Shown here: positions 8,467 through 17,437 of the stretch, one piece after another
Layout of the letters: every line of letters starts with the position of its first letter
Position numbering within the stretch: position 1 is the first letter of the stretch
Translations under genes and position numbers: made by a program
Notes under the pieces: model-generated
Seen by the model: only the letters and a program-made list of their open reading frames with translations
The model's database searches: none
What the model was told of the DNA's origin: nothing
Origin: RUG705 sp934101175
GTDB taxonomy: Bacteria; Bacillota_I; Bacilli_A; RF39; UBA660
DNA: 64,000 nucleotides
Reading direction: 5' to 3'
NCBI GenBank assembly: GCA_934101175.1
Contig: CAKOQC010000002.1
Coordinates: 260,348 to 324,347, forward strand

Positions 8467-10959
8467 ATGAAAAAGAAAAAGAATAAAAAGAAGATTATAT
8501 TATTATTATTATTATTAATATTATTATTAATAATAATAATTATAGGTATTATACTATTTAGAATTTATAATAATAAGAATAAAGATAATAATAAAGAAGA
8601 ATTAAATATAAATGATAAGATAGTTATAAATGATACTAATGTTAATATATATAGTAATTTTTATGTGAAGCAGAATGAAGATAATATTATAGTATATAAT
8701 TTTGATAATAATATTATATATAAATATGATGGAAAAATAGATAATTATGAAGTATTTAGTGATAAGTATATTTTAATAGATACTGGTAATGAATATATGG
8801 TAATAGATAATACTGGTAATATGATAATTAAAGGTACTAATGGTATGAGTGTACATGAGGTGGATACTAATACAAAATATATATTAGTAGATAATAAGAT
8901 ATATGATAATGAAATGAAAGAAATATATCAACTTCCTGATTACTTTGTAGAAGAGACTTTTGTTAATTATAATTTATATTCTTTAAATATTACTAATAAT
9001 ATACTAGCAATGGTATTTGTTAATAATGAACGTAATATGCTTGTTGATATAGATACTAAGAAAGAGATGTATTTAGGTTTTGATAGATATTTAAGACTTA
9101 GTGATAGATATATAGCTATTGGATATGATAATAAATATAAAATAATAGATACTGATAGTAAGAAAGTAATATATGATAATGTAAGAGTAGATGAGAATTT
9201 AATTATTTGGAATAATGATAATTATATGTATATTTATAATAATAAGATATATACTGATGGTACTAAGATAAATAATAAATATCATATGAAGAGTGAAGGA
9301 TGCAAAGTAGGAAGTAAACTTGTTTCTGATAATGAAATAAAAATAGATGAATGTATGTTATATTATGAAGAATATGATAATGATATTATAATGGGATTTA
9401 ATATAGATAATAGTGTATTATATATAAATGGTGATGTAAAGAGGGCTAGTCTTTTTAATAAGATAGGTAATTATATTAAGAGTTATCAATATAATGAAGG
9501 ACTTACTACATATAATGTATATGATAGAGATGGTAAGATAATATTAGAGAATAAAGAATTATATTATTTAGGTAATGATATATATCAAGAATATGATATA
9601 GATGAGAATATTTCTTATTTTTTAGATAGTAACTTAAATATCATATCTGATAAATTTAACTATGCTAGTTGTAATAATAATAATGAATATTGTATAGTAT
9701 CAGATAATAATTATAATAGAATGTTATATAGAAATGGTAAGTTAGTTACAAATAATATATATGATGATATAGAGATTAAAGATAATTATATTACTGCTAA
9801 GATGTTATTTAATTCATTTATATATAGATTAGGTAATCTTGATGAGATTAATATTGATTATATAGAAGAAGTTCGGATAGATACTAATGAAATGATAAAT
9901 AAATATGAATTAAGTAACATTCACGATAAGATAGAGAATAATAAGATATTATTTAATAAATATGCTTATATAGTAGAGAATAATAATAATTTACTTGAAT
10001 ATAAAAAACAAGTTATGGATATGTTTAGTGTTGTTATAGATAATAAGGAATATTTAAATGAATTAACTTTACTTAAAAAATTAAAAGATCTTAATATAGA
10101 ACATGTTCAAGATTTAGGAGCAGGAATAGCTGGTACTTATTCAGATTCATTTGGAGATATTAAGATTAGACTTAAAGAGAGAAGTAATAATACTTTATAT
10201 CATGAACTTATGCATTTTATAGATTATTCTTTTAATAGTAATAATTTAGGAACTTATATATATGATTGTAATGGAAAATATTTAGTAGGGAAAAGTTATA
10301 ATACGACATGTGATATAGTTAGTATTGATACTAATTTTATTGTTGAAGCAGGAGCAGAAGTATATTCAGGAAAGTATTTTACTAAAGAAGTTATGGCTTA
10401 TCAACCAGCTCCGACGATATTAGAAGCTTTAGAATATATATGTGGTAGTGATGAAGTTAGAGAATGGTATTTTAATAATGATATATATTTTAAGATGTTA
10501 TGGTTTGATATAGGATATTCGAAAGAGAAAGTTGATAAGATAATAGAAGCACTTACTAGTCAGACACAGGTTATTAGAAATGGTGATGATAATATACTTT
10601 TAATAGTAGATAGTTTAATTGATTTATATAAATATAGAAATGGTAATGAATTTCTTAAGGATAATAAATTTAAATATATTATTAGGAGTATACTAAGCTA
10701 TAGAGATGATTTTAATTCTTCTAAATATAAGAATGAATTAGAAGAGATAATGAGTGATAAAGATACTATTGTTAATGTTTTTAGAGATAAGTTTAGTGAA
10801 TATGGATACTATGACGGATATGGAAATATATTAATTATAGATAATCAAGTATATATATCTATTCCTTGTTATAAAGATAATAAATTAGGAGTATTACTTA
10901 TAGAGTATGATTTTAATAATAATAGAGTATTAGATTATAGTTATATGGAAGTTAAATAA
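8467..10959 (+). CDS. Membrane-anchored zinc metallopeptidase with long extracellular region
   Basis: An 830-residue protein. A short basic N-terminus (KKKKNKKK) is followed by one very hydrophobic Leu/Ile helix (about residues 10-32), so nearly the whole protein should be outside the cell. Residues ~50-480 repeat short Y/D/N-rich strands of the form YDNxxxxIxDxxGNxI and look like a beta-propeller (WG-repeat-like) array; this is inference. The C-terminal part has the zinc site HELMH at 579-583, then E627-G-A-E-V downstream, the arrangement of gluzincin peptidases such as anthrax-toxin-lethal-factor-like proteins. Base use is extreme (Asn, Tyr, Asp and Ile codons dominate). No function or substrate is known. 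It ends at a strong shared terminator. Confidence 0.75.
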   Translation: MKKKKNKKKIILLLLLLILLLIIIIIGIILFRIYNNKNKDNNKEELNINDKIVINDTNVNIYSNFYVKQNEDNIIVYNFDNNIIYKYDGKIDNYEVFSDKYILIDTGNEYMVIDNTGNMIIKGTNGMSVHEVDTNTKYILVDNKIYDNEMKEIYQLPDYFVEETFVNYNLYSLNITNNILAMVFVNNERNMLVDIDTKKEMYLGFDRYLRLSDRYIAIGYDNKYKIIDTDSKKVIYDNVRVDENLIIWNNDNYMYIYNNKIYTDGTKINNKYHMKSEGCKVGSKLVSDNEIKIDECMLYYEEYDNDIIMGFNIDNSVLYINGDVKRASLFNKIGNYIKSYQYNEGLTTYNVYDRDGKIILENKELYYLGNDIYQEYDIDENISYFLDSNLNIISDKFNYASCNNNNEYCIVSDNNYNRMLYRNGKLVTNNIYDDIEIKDNYITAKMLFNSFIYRLGNLDEINIDYIEEVRIDTNEMINKYELSNIHDKIENNKILFNKYAYIVENNNNLLEYKKQVMDMFSVVIDNKEYLNELTLLKKLKDLNIEHVQDLGAGIAGTYSDSFGDIKIRLKERSNNTLYHELMHFIDYSFNSNNLGTYIYDCNGKYLVGKSYNTTCDIVSIDTNFIVEAGAEVYSGKYFTKEVMAYQPAPTILEALEYICGSDEVREWYFNNDIYFKMLWFDIGYSKEKVDKIIEALTSQTQVIRNGDDNILLIVDSLIDLYKYRNGNEFLKDNKFKYIIRSILSYRDDFNSSKYKNELEEIMSDKDTIVNVFRDKFSEYGYYDGYGNILIIDNQVYISIPCYKDNKLGVLLIEYDFNNNRVLDYSYMEVK

Positions 10960-10964
10960 TAATA

Positions 10965-10992
10965 AAAAAGCGTTAAGAAATTAGCGCTTTTT
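10965..10992. terminator. Bidirectional terminator between metallopeptidase and antiporter
   Basis: AAAAAGCGTTAA (10965-10976), GAAA tetraloop, TTAGCGCTTTTT (10981-10992). The 12-pair stem has A and T tracts on its two sides and serves both convergent genes; it touches the antiporter stop codon. Confidence 0.85.
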
Positions 10993-11947
10993 ATGTTAAA
11001 AATAAATATGTATAATAACTTAAGAAGATACATACCATGATAATACCTTCAGTTCTTGTTAATTTACGGTCATCTTTAGCAAATGTATAAAGAATAAGAC
11101 CAGATATTATCATAATAGACATATCTACTAGATTAAAATTATTAGTAGATACTCCTCCTAATAAGATTATTGGTAGTCCTAATACGAAACCAATATTAAA
11201 GATATTAGTACCAATAATATTACCAATAATTATATCAAATTCTCCTTTCTTAGCAGAAGTAATAGCCATAATTAATTCTGGCATACTAGTACCTACTACT
11301 AAGATTATCATAGTAATTAGCTTTTCACTAATATGAAGATATCTTGCAATAATTACACAATTATCAACAGCTAGATTACTACCGATAGAGATAGCTATTA
11401 ATCCTAAAATAGAAATAATAATTGATTTAGATAAATTCCATTTAGGTTTTTCTTGAATTAAATCTTTTAAATGATGAGATTTTTTGTAATAACTAAAGAT
11501 ATAGTAAATAAAACATAGGAATATTACAAATAATACTAAAGCATCACTTCTAGAAATAGTATTAATAGTTTTATCAAAGATACTATCAAGAAGAAGAATA
11601 GAAAATACTAATATTATTAGAAAATGTAATGGTAATTGATTTTTAATAGTTTCATTTTTTATTTTAATAGGTCTTATAATAGCAGCAGTACCAATTATTA
11701 GCATACTATTAACGATAGTACTACCTACAACATTGGCTAAGACAATATCATTATTACCTCCTAGTAGTCCTTGAAAAGAGATAAATAGTTCAGGAGCACT
11801 AGTGCCAAACGCTACAATGCTTAAAGAGATGATTATTTTGGGAATTTTTAGGTTGGTTGCAGTAGAAGATGTAGCATCAACAAAATAATCAGCACCTTTT
11901 ACAAGAAGATAGAAACCTATTATGACATAGATTATATTTGATATCAT
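10991..11947 (-). CDS. Ca2+/cation antiporter (CaCA family, YrbG-like)
   Basis: A 318-residue integral membrane protein with about ten helices in two homologous halves. Each half has a CaCA alpha-repeat: GTSAPELFIS at residues 48-57 and VGTSMPELIMAI in the second half, each followed by a GN-(V/I)-(V/I)-G-(S/T)-(T/N) motif (ANVVGSTIVNS and GNIIGTNIFNIG). The acidic residues in the PE motifs bind the cation. The family exchanges Ca2+ (or K+) for Na+ or H+. The length is normal. The start ATG follows an AGAGGTGT site. It is convergent with the metallopeptidase gene and follows the LRR gene with a terminator between. Confidence 0.93.
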   Translation of the reverse strand: MISNIIYVIIGFYLLVKGADYFVDATSSTATNLKIPKIIISLSIVAFGTSAPELFISFQGLLGGNNDIVLANVVGSTIVNSMLIIGTAAIIRPIKIKNETIKNQLPLHFLIILVFSILLLDSIFDKTINTISRSDALVLFVIFLCFIYYIFSYYKKSHHLKDLIQEKPKWNLSKSIIISILGLIAISIGSNLAVDNCVIIARYLHISEKLITMIILVVGTSMPELIMAITSAKKGEFDIIIGNIIGTNIFNIGFVLGLPIILLGGVSTNNFNLVDMSIMIISGLILYTFAKDDRKLTRTEGIIMVCIFLSYYTYLFLT

Positions 11948-12004
11948 GTTTACACCTCTTTATTCTAATAATATGATAGCAAAAAATAGATAAATAAGCA
12001 ATAG

Positions 12005-12027
12005 AAAACCACACTAAGTGTGGTTAT
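12005..12027 (-). terminator. Terminator of the LRR surface-protein gene
   Basis: AACCACAC (12007-12014), loop TAA, GTGTGGTT (12018-12025), with T-rich sequence after it when read on the minus strand. It lies just after the minus-strand stop at 12034. Confidence 0.7.
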
Positions 12028-12033
12028 TTGTAA

Positions 12034-13857
12034 TTAAGCTAGATTACCATAACTAGCAATTTTTTGAAATACATAAGTACCAGTTGCTAATAATAATGCA
12101 ACTATTCCAATAAATATGATATGTATATAGTTAATACCAGTTTGAGGATTAGTTTGAATGTTGTTAATACAGTTCATGTATACACTATTGTTCGCTCCAT
12201 ATATACCTTGAATTGTACCATCGGTGACTCTTGTTGTATCCATATCATTATTTTTTGAATAAAAGTCTATTAAACATTTATATTGAGCACCATTTAAATA
12301 TTTATAGCTATTTTTATTATTAAGAAAATTGCTATCAGCAATAACATAAGTTTCATCATTTCTATCTGGTAATATAATATTATTAGTAGGGATACCTTGC
12401 ATAGATAAAAAACTTAGTTTATTATTATTAATTAAATTCATGCTCTTGATATTTGTATTGTCAATACTAATTGTGGTTAAATTACTATTATTGCTTGTGT
12501 CAAGATTGGAAATTTTAGTATTAGATAGATATAAATATGTAAGCATTTCATTGTTAGAAATATCAATGCTAGGTATTGAGTTATAGCTTGCATCTAGATA
12601 CTGTAAATTGTTTTTTGATAAATCTAATGTAGTTAATTTGTTGTTGTTAATCTGAAGTCCACTTAATTTAGTATTTTTAGAAACATCAATACTAGATAAT
12701 ATATTATTGTCAATTAATAACTCAAATAAATAAGTGTTTTTAGATACATCAATATTAGAAATATTGTTATAAGATAAATATAAGTCTAGTAATTCAGTAT
12801 TTTTAGAAACATCAATGCTCGATAATTTGTTTTTCTTAGCTCTTAAAAATTTTAAATTGATTAGTGCAGAAACATCTATTTTAGATAGTTTATTACTATT
12901 TAAATATACAGTTTGTAATTTAGTGTTTTTAGATAGCTCAATGTTAGATAAATTGTTGCTATTTAAATTTAGCTCTGTCAATTCAGTATTTTTAGATAAA
13001 TCAATGTTGGTTAGTTGATTATTACCTAAATATAGATTTTGTAATTTAGTGCTTTTTGATAAATCGATACTAGATAATTTGTTCTTGGCAACATCTAATT
13101 TAGTTAATTTAGTGTTTTCTGGTAAGTTAATACTAGATAAACTGTTATTTGCGGCATTTAATTCAGTTAATTCAGTATTTTTAGAAATATCAATGCTAGA
13201 CAATTTATTATTGTTAATTTTAAATATGGTTAACTTAGTGTTTTTAGATACATCAATACTAGATAGACTGTTATTTGCGGTATTTAATTCAGTTAATTCA
13301 GTATTTTTAGAAACACCAATGCTAGACAATTTGTTATTGTAAATATCAAGTGTAGTTAACTTAATGTTTTCAGATATATCAATACTGGATAAATTGTTGT
13401 TACTTATATTTAACTTGGTTAATTCAGTATTTTTAGATAGATTTATTTTAGATAAATTATTTGCATAAATATCAAGTACAGTTAACTTAGTGTTTTTAGA
13501 AACATCGATAGTTGATAATTTGTTGTTAGCTAAATATAGTTTGGTTAGATTTGTCATCTTACTTAGGCCAGTGACATCGCTTACTTGTGGGCCAACAACA
13601 CCATGGTTAATACCATTCTTAAGTACTACAGGCTCACAAGCAAGGCTAGTTAATTGACTTAACTCGTTATCAGTTACTTTGTATTCAGTGGTACGATTAG
13701 TTACATTATTAATTTTATCATTATTTAGAGTATTAATAATACATTCATAGAATACATCGTCTTTAAAAGCTGTATTAGCAGGAGTAGCTTTAACATTACT
13801 TGTAAAGATAAATGTACTTATTACTATGATAGTAAATAGTTTTAAAAATTTTTTCAT
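12034..13857 (-). CDS. Secreted leucine-rich-repeat surface protein with NPQTG sorting-like end
   Basis: A 607-residue protein. The N-terminus has a basic-hydrophobic signal peptide (MKKFLKLFTIIVISTFIF), with a likely cut after SNVKA. Residues ~30-95 form a cap domain with two Cys. About 18 leucine-rich repeats of 21 residues follow (consensus LxxLxIxxNxLSSIDVSKNTx), then a ~100-residue segment with two Cys. The C-terminus carries NPQTG at residues 570-574, then a hydrophobic helix and a short tail with one Lys, the layout of a sortase signal with a non-LPXTG motif. The repeats suggest a protein-binding, internalin-like surface role. No sortase is in the window. The near-identical 63-base repeats create false ORFs on the other strand. 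Confidence 0.85.
   Translation of the reverse strand: MKKFLKLFTIIVISTFIFTSNVKATPANTAFKDDVFYECIINTLNNDKINNVTNRTTEYKVTDNELSQLTSLACEPVVLKNGINHGVVGPQVSDVTGLSKMTNLTKLYLANNKLSTIDVSKNTKLTVLDIYANNLSKINLSKNTELTKLNISNNNLSSIDISENIKLTTLDIYNNKLSSIGVSKNTELTELNTANNSLSSIDVSKNTKLTIFKINNNKLSSIDISKNTELTELNAANNSLSSINLPENTKLTKLDVAKNKLSSIDLSKSTKLQNLYLGNNQLTNIDLSKNTELTELNLNSNNLSNIELSKNTKLQTVYLNSNKLSKIDVSALINLKFLRAKKNKLSSIDVSKNTELLDLYLSYNNISNIDVSKNTYLFELLIDNNILSSIDVSKNTKLSGLQINNNKLTTLDLSKNNLQYLDASYNSIPSIDISNNEMLTYLYLSNTKISNLDTSNNSNLTTISIDNTNIKSMNLINNNKLSFLSMQGIPTNNIILPDRNDETYVIADSNFLNNKNSYKYLNGAQYKCLIDFYSKNNDMDTTRVTDGTIQGIYGANNSVYMNCINNIQTNPQTGINYIHIIFIGIVALLLATGTYVFQKIASYGNLA
12440..13560 (-). repeat. 63-bp tandem repeat array encoding 21-aa LRR units
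   Basis: About 18 consecutive 63-base units in the LRR gene. The most conserved part encodes IDVSKNT(E/K)L. Units alternate between ending in KNTEL and KNTKL, suggesting growth by duplication of two-unit blocks. Such arrays can change length by recombination. Confidence 0.8.
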
Positions 13858-13917
13858 TTCATATTCCTTCCTTATTATATTTTGATTGTATCATATAATT
13901 ATTGCTTTTACAAGTAA

Positions 13918-15288
13918 TTATAGTTTACTTATGATATCTCTTGCTACATATACTCCTGAAGCTGAAGCGTGTGATAGGGAATGAGTTACACCAGAACCAT
14001 CTCCAATTATATATAGTCCTGGATATTTAGTTTCTAGGTTATTATCAACATCTACTTCAATATTATAGAATTTTACTTCAACTCCATATAGAAGAGTATC
14101 ATCATTAGCAGTACCTGGAGCTACCTTATCAAGAGCATAAATCATTTCAATAATATCATCTAAAAGTCTTTTAGGAAGGACTAGACTTAAATCACCTGGA
14201 GTGGCTTTTAAAGTAGGAATAACAGTACTTTTACTAAGTCTTTTTTCATTAGTTCTTCTACCTCTTATTAGGTCTCCAAAACGTTGGACGATAACGCCTC
14301 CTCCTAACATGTTAGATAGTCTGGCAATAGATTCACCATAGCTGTTACTATCTTTAAATGGTTCTGAGAAGGTTTTAGATACTAAAAGAGCAAAGTTAGT
14401 ATTGTTAGTTTTAAGAGAATCATCTTCATAACTATGACCATTAACAGTAATAATACCGTTAGTATTTTCATTTACTACAATACCATTAGGATTCATACAG
14501 AAAGTACGAACATTATCTTCATATTTTTCAGTACGATAAACGATTTTGCTTTCATATAATTCATCTGTTAGATTAGAGAATATTGGAGCAGGAAGTTCTA
14601 CACGGACACCGATGTCTACTCGATTAGAGCTAGTATTAATATCTAGACTTTGACATAGTTCTTCAATCCATTTACTACCACTACGACCTGCTGAGACAAT
14701 ACATTTTTTAGACTTATATTCTTTATTGTTAGCAATTATATGATAAGTATTATCTATTACTTTGATTTCTTTAACAGGAGTGTTGAAGAAGAAATCAATA
14801 TATTTATTTAGTTCATTATAGATATTTTCTAAGACAATATAGTTAATATCAGTACCTAGATGTCTTACAGAAGCATCTAATAGATTTAATTTATTTTGCA
14901 TACATATTTTTTTGAAATTACTATTAGTAGTAGAGTATAGTTTAGTACCTTTACCACCAAACTTGACATTTATATCATCAACATAGTGCATTAGTTCAAG
15001 AGCAAGTTTTTGACCAATATGTTCATGAAGAGTACCTCCAAAATCATTAGTAATATTATATTTACCATCAGAAAAAGCTCCTGCTCCTCCAAAACCACTC
15101 ATAATAGAACAAGTAGGACACTTAATACAAGATTTTATTTTTTCACCATCAATAGGACATTTTCTTTGATTAAGAGGTTTTCCTTTTTCAAATATAGCTA
15201 TTTTAAGATTTTTGTTTTTTTGAATTAATTCATAAGCTGCAAAGATGCCACCAGGACCGGCACCGATTATTGTAACATCATACATCAT
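13918..15288 (-). CDS. FAD-dependent dehydrogenase (COG2509-like)
   Basis: About 456 residues. The N-terminus YDVTIIGAGPGGIFAAYEL is a Rossmann dinucleotide-binding motif for FAD. The Cys-rich stretch C-P-I-D-G-E-K-I-K-S-C followed by GFGGAGAFSDGKY matches the uncharacterised NAD(FAD)-utilising dehydrogenases of COG2509. A second FAD-contact motif near the C-terminus reads GLYIIGDGSGVTHSLSHASASG. The substrate is unknown. I place the start at one of the two ATGs at 15288/15285, 6 bases after GGTGAT; a GTG/ATG further upstream would leave the ribosome site inside the gene. It is a single gene with a divergent neighbour upstream. Confidence 0.85.
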   Translation of the reverse strand: MMYDVTIIGAGPGGIFAAYELIQKNKNLKIAIFEKGKPLNQRKCPIDGEKIKSCIKCPTCSIMSGFGGAGAFSDGKYNITNDFGGTLHEHIGQKLALELMHYVDDINVKFGGKGTKLYSTTNSNFKKICMQNKLNLLDASVRHLGTDINYIVLENIYNELNKYIDFFFNTPVKEIKVIDNTYHIIANNKEYKSKKCIVSAGRSGSKWIEELCQSLDINTSSNRVDIGVRVELPAPIFSNLTDELYESKIVYRTEKYEDNVRTFCMNPNGIVVNENTNGIITVNGHSYEDDSLKTNNTNFALLVSKTFSEPFKDSNSYGESIARLSNMLGGGVIVQRFGDLIRGRRTNEKRLSKSTVIPTLKATPGDLSLVLPKRLLDDIIEMIYALDKVAPGTANDDTLLYGVEVKFYNIEVDVDNNLETKYPGLYIIGDGSGVTHSLSHASASGVYVARDIISKL

Positions 15289-15349
15289 TATCACCATTTT
15301 AATTATAACATGGATAAAATTAGAAGTAAAATAAAAATTAGATTATTTA

Positions 15350-15378
15350 TTGCAATTTAAAAATAAATATAGTAAAAT
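15350..15378 (+). promoter_or_regulatory. Promoter of the phosphorelay operon
   Basis: TTGCAA (15350-15355), 17-base spacer, TAAAAT (15373-15378). The spacing is ideal and each box differs from consensus at one or two positions. It lies 25 bases before the HPt gene. Confidence 0.5.
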
Positions 15379-15402
15379 TAGATTAGGAAAGTAGGGATAG
15401 AA

Positions 15403-15771
15403 ATGGAAGATAAAAAAAAGGAATTTTTAATACAAAATGGAGTAGATGTTGAAAAAGGAATAGAAAATACTATGGATTTTGAAACTTATAATGAGATACT
15501 TCTTGAGTTTTGTGATAGTTTTCCTACAGAAGTAAATAAATTTAATCAATATAAAGTACAAGGAGATTTAGTTAATTACGAAATAATAGTACATGCACTT
15601 AAGAGTAATTGTAGAACTTTAGGATTTATGTCAACGGGAGAGATGTTTTATCAACATGAACTAGCTAGTAAACAGAATAATAAAACATGGATAGATGAAA
15701 ATTATAATGCTTTAATTACAGAAGTAAATAGAGTATATAAAATACTTATGACTTATAAAGGAATGGAATAA
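15403..15771 (+). CDS. Histidine phosphotransfer (HPt) protein
   Basis: A 122-residue, all-helical protein with the HPt phosphoacceptor motif around His64 (VHALKSNCRTLG). Stand-alone HPt proteins move a phosphoryl group between the receiver of a hybrid kinase and that of a response regulator. Both partners are the next two genes, so this is the middle step of a phosphorelay. The gene starts the operon and ends three bases before the next ATG. Confidence 0.88.
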   Translation: MEDKKKEFLIQNGVDVEKGIENTMDFETYNEILLEFCDSFPTEVNKFNQYKVQGDLVNYEIIVHALKSNCRTLGFMSTGEMFYQHELASKQNNKTWIDENYNALITEVNRVYKILMTYKGME

Positions 15772-15774
15772 AAT

Positions 15775-17409
15775 ATGAAAGAATATAAAGGGATTATAGA
15801 TGAAATAGTTAAGAATAACTTATATGAAGTATTAATAATAGATGTTACTTTAGATAAAATATATAAATATAAGATTAAGAATAATGATTATGTACTTGAT
15901 ACAGAATTATCTTATCAAGAATATTTATCTAATTGTAAAGATTTTATTGAAGAAGACGATATAGATAATTATATAGATTCTTTATCTATATCTAAATTAG
16001 AGAGTACTAATGAAAGAATAAATCTTGAATATAAGATGAAAGATGAGATGGGTAATTATATTCCTTTTAATAGTAATATTATGTTATATGAAGAAGATGG
16101 TAAGAAAGTAATAGTAGTTCTTACTAATAAAGATATTACTAATAAAGAACTTAAGAATAGGATAAGTAGTAAATCTAATATAGAAGTTAAATTAAAGAAG
16201 ATGACTGACTCTGTAGGATTAGCTTTTCTTAAGATACATAATATTATTAATAATGATAGTAATTCAGCTTCAAAAAAAGAATATATAGATTCTATATTAG
16301 CTAGTATTACAACAGAATTTCCAGAATTTAATGAAGCTTTATCTAATAATGCAATGAATTTTTATGATAATGGTAAGAATACTATTATGATTATAGATGA
16401 TGATAAGATGACTTGTAGTTTAATTAAGAAAATATTTGATAAAGATTATGATATAATAGTTGCTAATAATGGTAAAGAAGCAATAGATTATTTAGAAGAT
16501 ATAGATAAAGATTATAATTCTAAGAATAATATTTCTTGTATATTCTTAGACCTTTTGATGCCAGTATTAGATGGATTTAGTGTATTAGATTATCTTAATG
16601 ATAATAATTATTTAGGTAAGATGCCGGTTATTATTATTAGTGGTAATTATGATAAAGAAACTAGAAATAAAGCTTATAGTTATCAAATAGCAGATATGTT
16701 AGAGAAACCTTTTAATGTACAAGTAGTAAGACATAGAATAGAGAATTTAATAAACTTATATAAATCTAGTAATGCTATTAATAGTATGATGTTAGAACAA
16801 CATAAAGAACTTAGAGATATAGTTAATGCTTTGATAGTATCATATGAGATGGATTATGATAAATGTATGAAAATGATAAAGAAATATACAAGATTATTAG
16901 CAATGCAGGTATCAGTAGATTATCCAGAATATAATATTAATAGTAATATGATAGATAAATTAGCTAATTCAGCAGGTTATTTTGCTATAGGAAATTATAC
17001 ATTACCTAGAAGTATACTATATAAAAAGGGAATATATACAGAAGAAGAGAGAAGTCTTATAAAGATGGCTCATATTAATGGAGCTAGTATTATTAAACAT
17101 GTACTTAGTAAAGATAATAACTTAATAGATGGAAAATATGCTTATGAGATATGTAAATATTATAATGAAAGATATGATGGAAATGGATATCCTGAAGGAC
17201 TTAGTGGTAATAGTATTCCATTATCAGTACAAGTAGCTAGCATAGCAATAGAATATAGCAATCTAATTAATACAATTACACCAGTTGATTATGAGAGAGT
17301 ATCATCACTAATCATAATGGAATCAGGTAGAAAGTTTAGTCCAAAAATAGTAGAAAGCTTTAAAAAAGTTAAAGGAGAATTTGAATCAATAACTAAACTA
17401 GGAGAATAA
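15775..17409 (+). CDS. Response regulator with receiver and degenerate HD-GYP output domain
   Basis: A 544-residue protein. Residues 1-~190 are an unassigned sensor-like or PAS-like region. A receiver domain spans about 200-325, with the acidic pair in IIDDDKM, phosphoacceptor Asp259 (FLDLLMPVLDG) and a conserved Lys near EKPF. The C-terminal ~200 residues align with HD-GYP c-di-GMP phosphodiesterases (IGNYTLPRSIL..., ERYDGNGYPEGL at about 465-476), but the metal ligands are gone. The HD pair is replaced by Phe403-Ala404, GK by GN, and HHE by YNE. It therefore probably binds or signals instead of cutting c-di-GMP. It lies between its HPt donor and hybrid kinase. Confidence 0.85.
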   Translation: MKEYKGIIDEIVKNNLYEVLIIDVTLDKIYKYKIKNNDYVLDTELSYQEYLSNCKDFIEEDDIDNYIDSLSISKLESTNERINLEYKMKDEMGNYIPFNSNIMLYEEDGKKVIVVLTNKDITNKELKNRISSKSNIEVKLKKMTDSVGLAFLKIHNIINNDSNSASKKEYIDSILASITTEFPEFNEALSNNAMNFYDNGKNTIMIIDDDKMTCSLIKKIFDKDYDIIVANNGKEAIDYLEDIDKDYNSKNNISCIFLDLLMPVLDGFSVLDYLNDNNYLGKMPVIIISGNYDKETRNKAYSYQIADMLEKPFNVQVVRHRIENLINLYKSSNAINSMMLEQHKELRDIVNALIVSYEMDYDKCMKMIKKYTRLLAMQVSVDYPEYNINSNMIDKLANSAGYFAIGNYTLPRSILYKKGIYTEEERSLIKMAHINGASIIKHVLSKDNNLIDGKYAYEICKYYNERYDGNGYPEGLSGNSIPLSVQVASIAIEYSNLINTITPVDYERVSSLIIMESGRKFSPKIVESFKKVKGEFESITKLGE

Positions 17410-17437
17410 TTTAGAATATTTAAGTAGGTGATAAAAA

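Noticed and set aside
12815..13342. Two plus-strand ORFs of 67 and 97 codons
   Set aside because: They are mirror frames of the repeated LRR gene on the minus strand; their repeats are the same 63-base units.
12440..13560. Regular 63-base spacing resembling a repeat array such as CRISPR
   Set aside because: There are no unique spacers; the units are an in-frame protein repeat.
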